Assembly (NCBI GenBank): GCA_026713105.1
Contig: JAPOPC010000015.1
Span: 1-63,311, forward strand
DNA: 63,311 nucleotides
Direction: 5' to 3'
Source of the DNA: Acidimicrobiaceae bacterium
GTDB taxonomy: Bacteria; Actinomycetota; Acidimicrobiia; Acidimicrobiales; Poriferisodalaceae
Under the pieces are notes generated by a model that saw only the letters and a program-made list of their open reading frames with translations, did not search any database and was not told the DNA's origin. Positions 61,697 through 63,311 of the stretch are shown piece by piece. Position numbers and translations under genes: made by a program. Position 1 is the stretch's first letter; every line of letters begins with the position of its first letter.

Positions 61697-62197
61697 TTAG
61701 AGGTCGAGCCGGTAGACGTTGGTGCTGCGCTGGTTGAAGCCGAGCCGGGCGTACAGGCGGTTGGCAGCTTCCCGGTCGGGTCGAGAGGTGAGGTCGACCG
61801 TGCGGGCGCCGGCCTGCCGAGCAATCTCGATCGCATGCCGATTGAGCGCGGCACCAATGCCGCGGCCGCGCGCCGACTCGTCCACCACGACGTCCTCGAT
61901 CCAAGCCCGCAGGCCGCTGGCCAGCGGGAACAGCACCAGGATCATTGCGCCGACGATCTCGTCGGGCGCCCCGTCTGACGGCTCATCAGGCGCAGTGCGG
62001 GCTATCAGCACCGTGTTGGCGGGGTGACCGACAATGCGCCCCAGCGCCTCAGCGTCGGGCGGCGGCGAGCTCGACAACTGCGGGTGCAGCCGTGCGAACG
62101 CGCCCACCAACCCGTCGTCCACCAAGTCGCAAACCTCGACGCGAACACCGGGTTGCAAGCTCACCAGCGAGGCAACGGGCTCAGCCACAGCACGCAT
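61697..62197 (-). CDS. GNAT-family N-acetyltransferase
   Basis: 166 residues from ATG 62197 (MRAVAEPVASL). The acetyl-CoA-binding motif is DESARGRGIGAALNRHAIEI (R-G-x-G-I-G/A), preceded by the strand AWIEDVVVD and followed by LTSRPDREAANRLYARLGFN, the usual end of the fold. The acceptor (amine of a small molecule or protein) cannot be told. The longer start at 62239 would add 14 residues into the intergenic region. Divergent from the PAC2 gene. Confidence 0.88.
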   Translation of the reverse strand: MRAVAEPVASLVSLQPGVRVEVCDLVDDGLVGAFARLHPQLSSSPPPDAEALGRIVGHPANTVLIARTAPDEPSDGAPDEIVGAMILVLFPLASGLRAWIEDVVVDESARGRGIGAALNRHAIEIARQAGARTVDLTSRPDREAANRLYARLGFNQRSTNVYRLDL

Positions 62198-62232
62198 CGT
62201 ACGACCAAGAAACCCGCAGGGGTATGGACCGA

Positions 62233-62410
62233 CAGGCACAGATGAACTAGCTGGGGAGGCGGCAGGAGACTCTGCGACGTTGCGACCGGTTCCAGAGTGG
62301 ATGCAGCGTGAGGCGTCGATGACGTCGGCGAGAAATGCGGTGCGGTGCGAATCTCTCGCCTGCCGGATCGCGGGAGCAGAGGGTTCTGTCGCCTCCGCAG
62401 CGGGCGCACC
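62233..62410. repeat. Hairpin-forming dispersed repeat, copy 2 with loop insert
   Basis: The arms 62253-62275 and 62376-62398 pair imperfectly over 23 bp. The left half up to TTGCGACC and the right half from TGCCGGATCGCGGGAG match copy 1, but 73 bp (62288-62360) are inserted between them. In the inner stem copy 1 has CGGC/GCCG and copy 2 has CTGC/GCAG, a paired change that preserves base pairing. It lies between the GNAT gene and the PAC2 gene, which diverge, so it is not simply a terminator. Confidence 0.65.
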
Positions 62411-62466
62411 CCACTACGAGGTCACGCCGGGTCGGCTCACAACAGGGTGCCGCTAGCCTCGCCAAC

Positions 62467-63311
62467 GTGGGCCATCTTGAGTGGATCGAGCGACCCGAAG
62501 CCGGCAAGGACACCATCCTCATTGCCGCATTCTCGGGCTGGAATGACGCCGGCGACGCCGCCACTGAGTCCGCCAAGTATCTGCGGCGGCGCTTTCGCTG
62601 CCATCCGGTCGCGCAGATCGACCCCGAGTACTTCTACGACTTCGCCTCGGTACGGCCCAGCGTGCAGGTGGTCGAGGGCGAGCGCAAGATCGACTGGCCC
62701 ACACCCGATGTGCGCATCGGCGAGGTCGACGACGGGCGTGCGGTGATCACCGTGCTCGGCGTGGAGCCCCGGCTGCGCTGGCGCACGTTTTGCGACGTGA
62801 TCATCGAGATGGCCAATTCGCTGGGTGTCTCCACCGTGGTGACGCTGGGCGCGCTGCTGACCGACACCCACCACAACGCACCGGTCAACGTGGTGGGCGC
62901 ATCCAACAATGCCGCCCTCAACCTGAACATGGGCCTGCGCCAATCCACCTACGAGGGCCCCACCGGGATCATCGGCGTGCTCAACGATGCCTGCCATCGG
63001 GCCGGCTTCGACAGCGTGTCGTTCTGGGCAACCGTGCCCACATACGTGCACAACTACCCCTCGCCGAAGGCCGCCCTGGCGCTCGCCGAGCGGGTGGGGC
63101 AGTTCCTGGGCGTGACGCTGGGCGAGTCGGAGTTGCACAGCGCAGCCGCCAACTACGGCCGCCAGATCGACGAGCTGGTAGCTGGCGACGACACGCTGGC
63201 CCAGTACGCGCAGCAGATTCTCGAAGAATCAGCAGCCGAAGCAGTAGAAGACTTCAGCGAGATGGTCGAGAACCCCGACGGCCTCATCAATGAGTTGGAG
63301 CAGTTCCTGCG
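62467..63311 (+). CDS. PAC2-family protein, cut by the window end
   Basis: The first 281 codons from GTG 62467 are open to the end of the window. The protein begins VGHLEWIERPEAGKDTILIA and has the PAC2 hallmark AFSGWNDAGDAATESAKYL, then VITVLGVEPRLRWRTFCDVI, TLGALLTDTHHNAPVNVVG, YEGPTGIIGVLNDACHRAGF and SFWATVPTYVHNYPSPKAAL. Members resemble proteasome-assembly chaperone 2 and are conserved in actinobacteria, which have proteasomes, but a direct role is unproven. No good ribosome site precedes the GTG. The 3' end lies outside the window. Confidence 0.88.
   Translation, partial: MGHLEWIERPEAGKDTILIAAFSGWNDAGDAATESAKYLRRRFRCHPVAQIDPEYFYDFASVRPSVQVVEGERKIDWPTPDVRIGEVDDGRAVITVLGVEPRLRWRTFCDVIIEMANSLGVSTVVTLGALLTDTHHNAPVNVVGASNNAALNLNMGLRQSTYEGPTGIIGVLNDACHRAGFDSVSFWATVPTYVHNYPSPKAALALAERVGQFLGVTLGESELHSAAANYGRQIDELVAGDDTLAQYAQQILEESAAEAVEDFSEMVENPDGLINELEQFL

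Overview
The window is GC-rich, densely coded actinobacterial DNA. The pieces that can be recognised (an F420-dependent luciferase-like oxidoreductase, a 13E12-type DUF222/HNH gene, a HelR/HelD-type helicase, a coproporphyrin-type heme oxidase gene next to hemE, several leaderless-looking promoters) fit an uncultivated member of the class Acidimicrobiia or a close relative. This placement is inferred from gene content; there is no rRNA in the window.

Layout. 0.4-10.1 kb (+): an amide-utilisation unit with a Rhodococcus-type amidase, a GAF histidine kinase and its NarL-type regulator, a lipoprotein amide/urea-type binding protein, a LivH-type permease, a fused LivM-LivG permease/ATPase, a LivF-type ATPase and an acyl-CoA dehydrogenase. 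10.2-13.7 kb (+): a 13E12 HNH gene, tRNA-Arg(CCT), an F420 oxidoreductase, a 30-residue membrane peptide on the other strand and a NIPSNAP-like protein. 13.8-17.2 kb (-): a catabolic cluster of an HpaB-type flavin monooxygenase, an AA_synth protein and an enamidase-like amidohydrolase. 17.4-35.5 kb (-): DM13 protein, DsbB, MFS exporter, enoyl-CoA hydratase, HtrA protease, APH-type phosphotransferase, 3-hydroxyacyl-CoA dehydrogenase, B12-binding protein, a 1249-residue cyclase/ATPase/TPR regulator, and a MacB/FtsX-type ABC exporter with two paralogous permeases.

35.6-43.8 kb is a genomic island. It lies between two 38-bp direct copies of the 3' end of lhr, one of them inside the intact lhr gene. 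It carries a DUF4143-type ATPase behind an array of 23-bp repeats with a leaderless promoter, a single-chain restriction-modification enzyme, a PIN-domain protein, a Phd/YefM-RelE toxin-antitoxin pair translationally linked to a Cys/TPR-like protein of unknown function, and a decayed DUF433/DUF5615 toxin-antitoxin pair. No integrase gene is visible in it.

43.8-55.8 kb (-): lhr helicase, CDGSH iron-sulfur protein, HelR-type helicase, apolipoprotein N-acyltransferase (Ser where the catalytic Cys is expected), coproporphyrinogen oxidase and hemE, closely packed. 55.8-56.4 kb (-) is an unrecognised two-gene unit. 56.7-61.5 kb is a glycan or lipid modification cluster: GT4 glycosyltransferase, methyltransferase and an alpha/alpha-barrel protein with overlapping starts, then a second methyltransferase, GtrA and DoxX on the other strand. 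The window ends with a GNAT acetyltransferase and the start of a PAC2-family gene.

A hairpin-forming repeat occurs at 17.27 kb and again, with a 73-bp insert in its loop, at 62.25 kb. The stem shows a compensatory base change between the two copies. Together with the island, its promoter array and the third gene of the toxin-antitoxin operon, it is the most interesting signal in the window.
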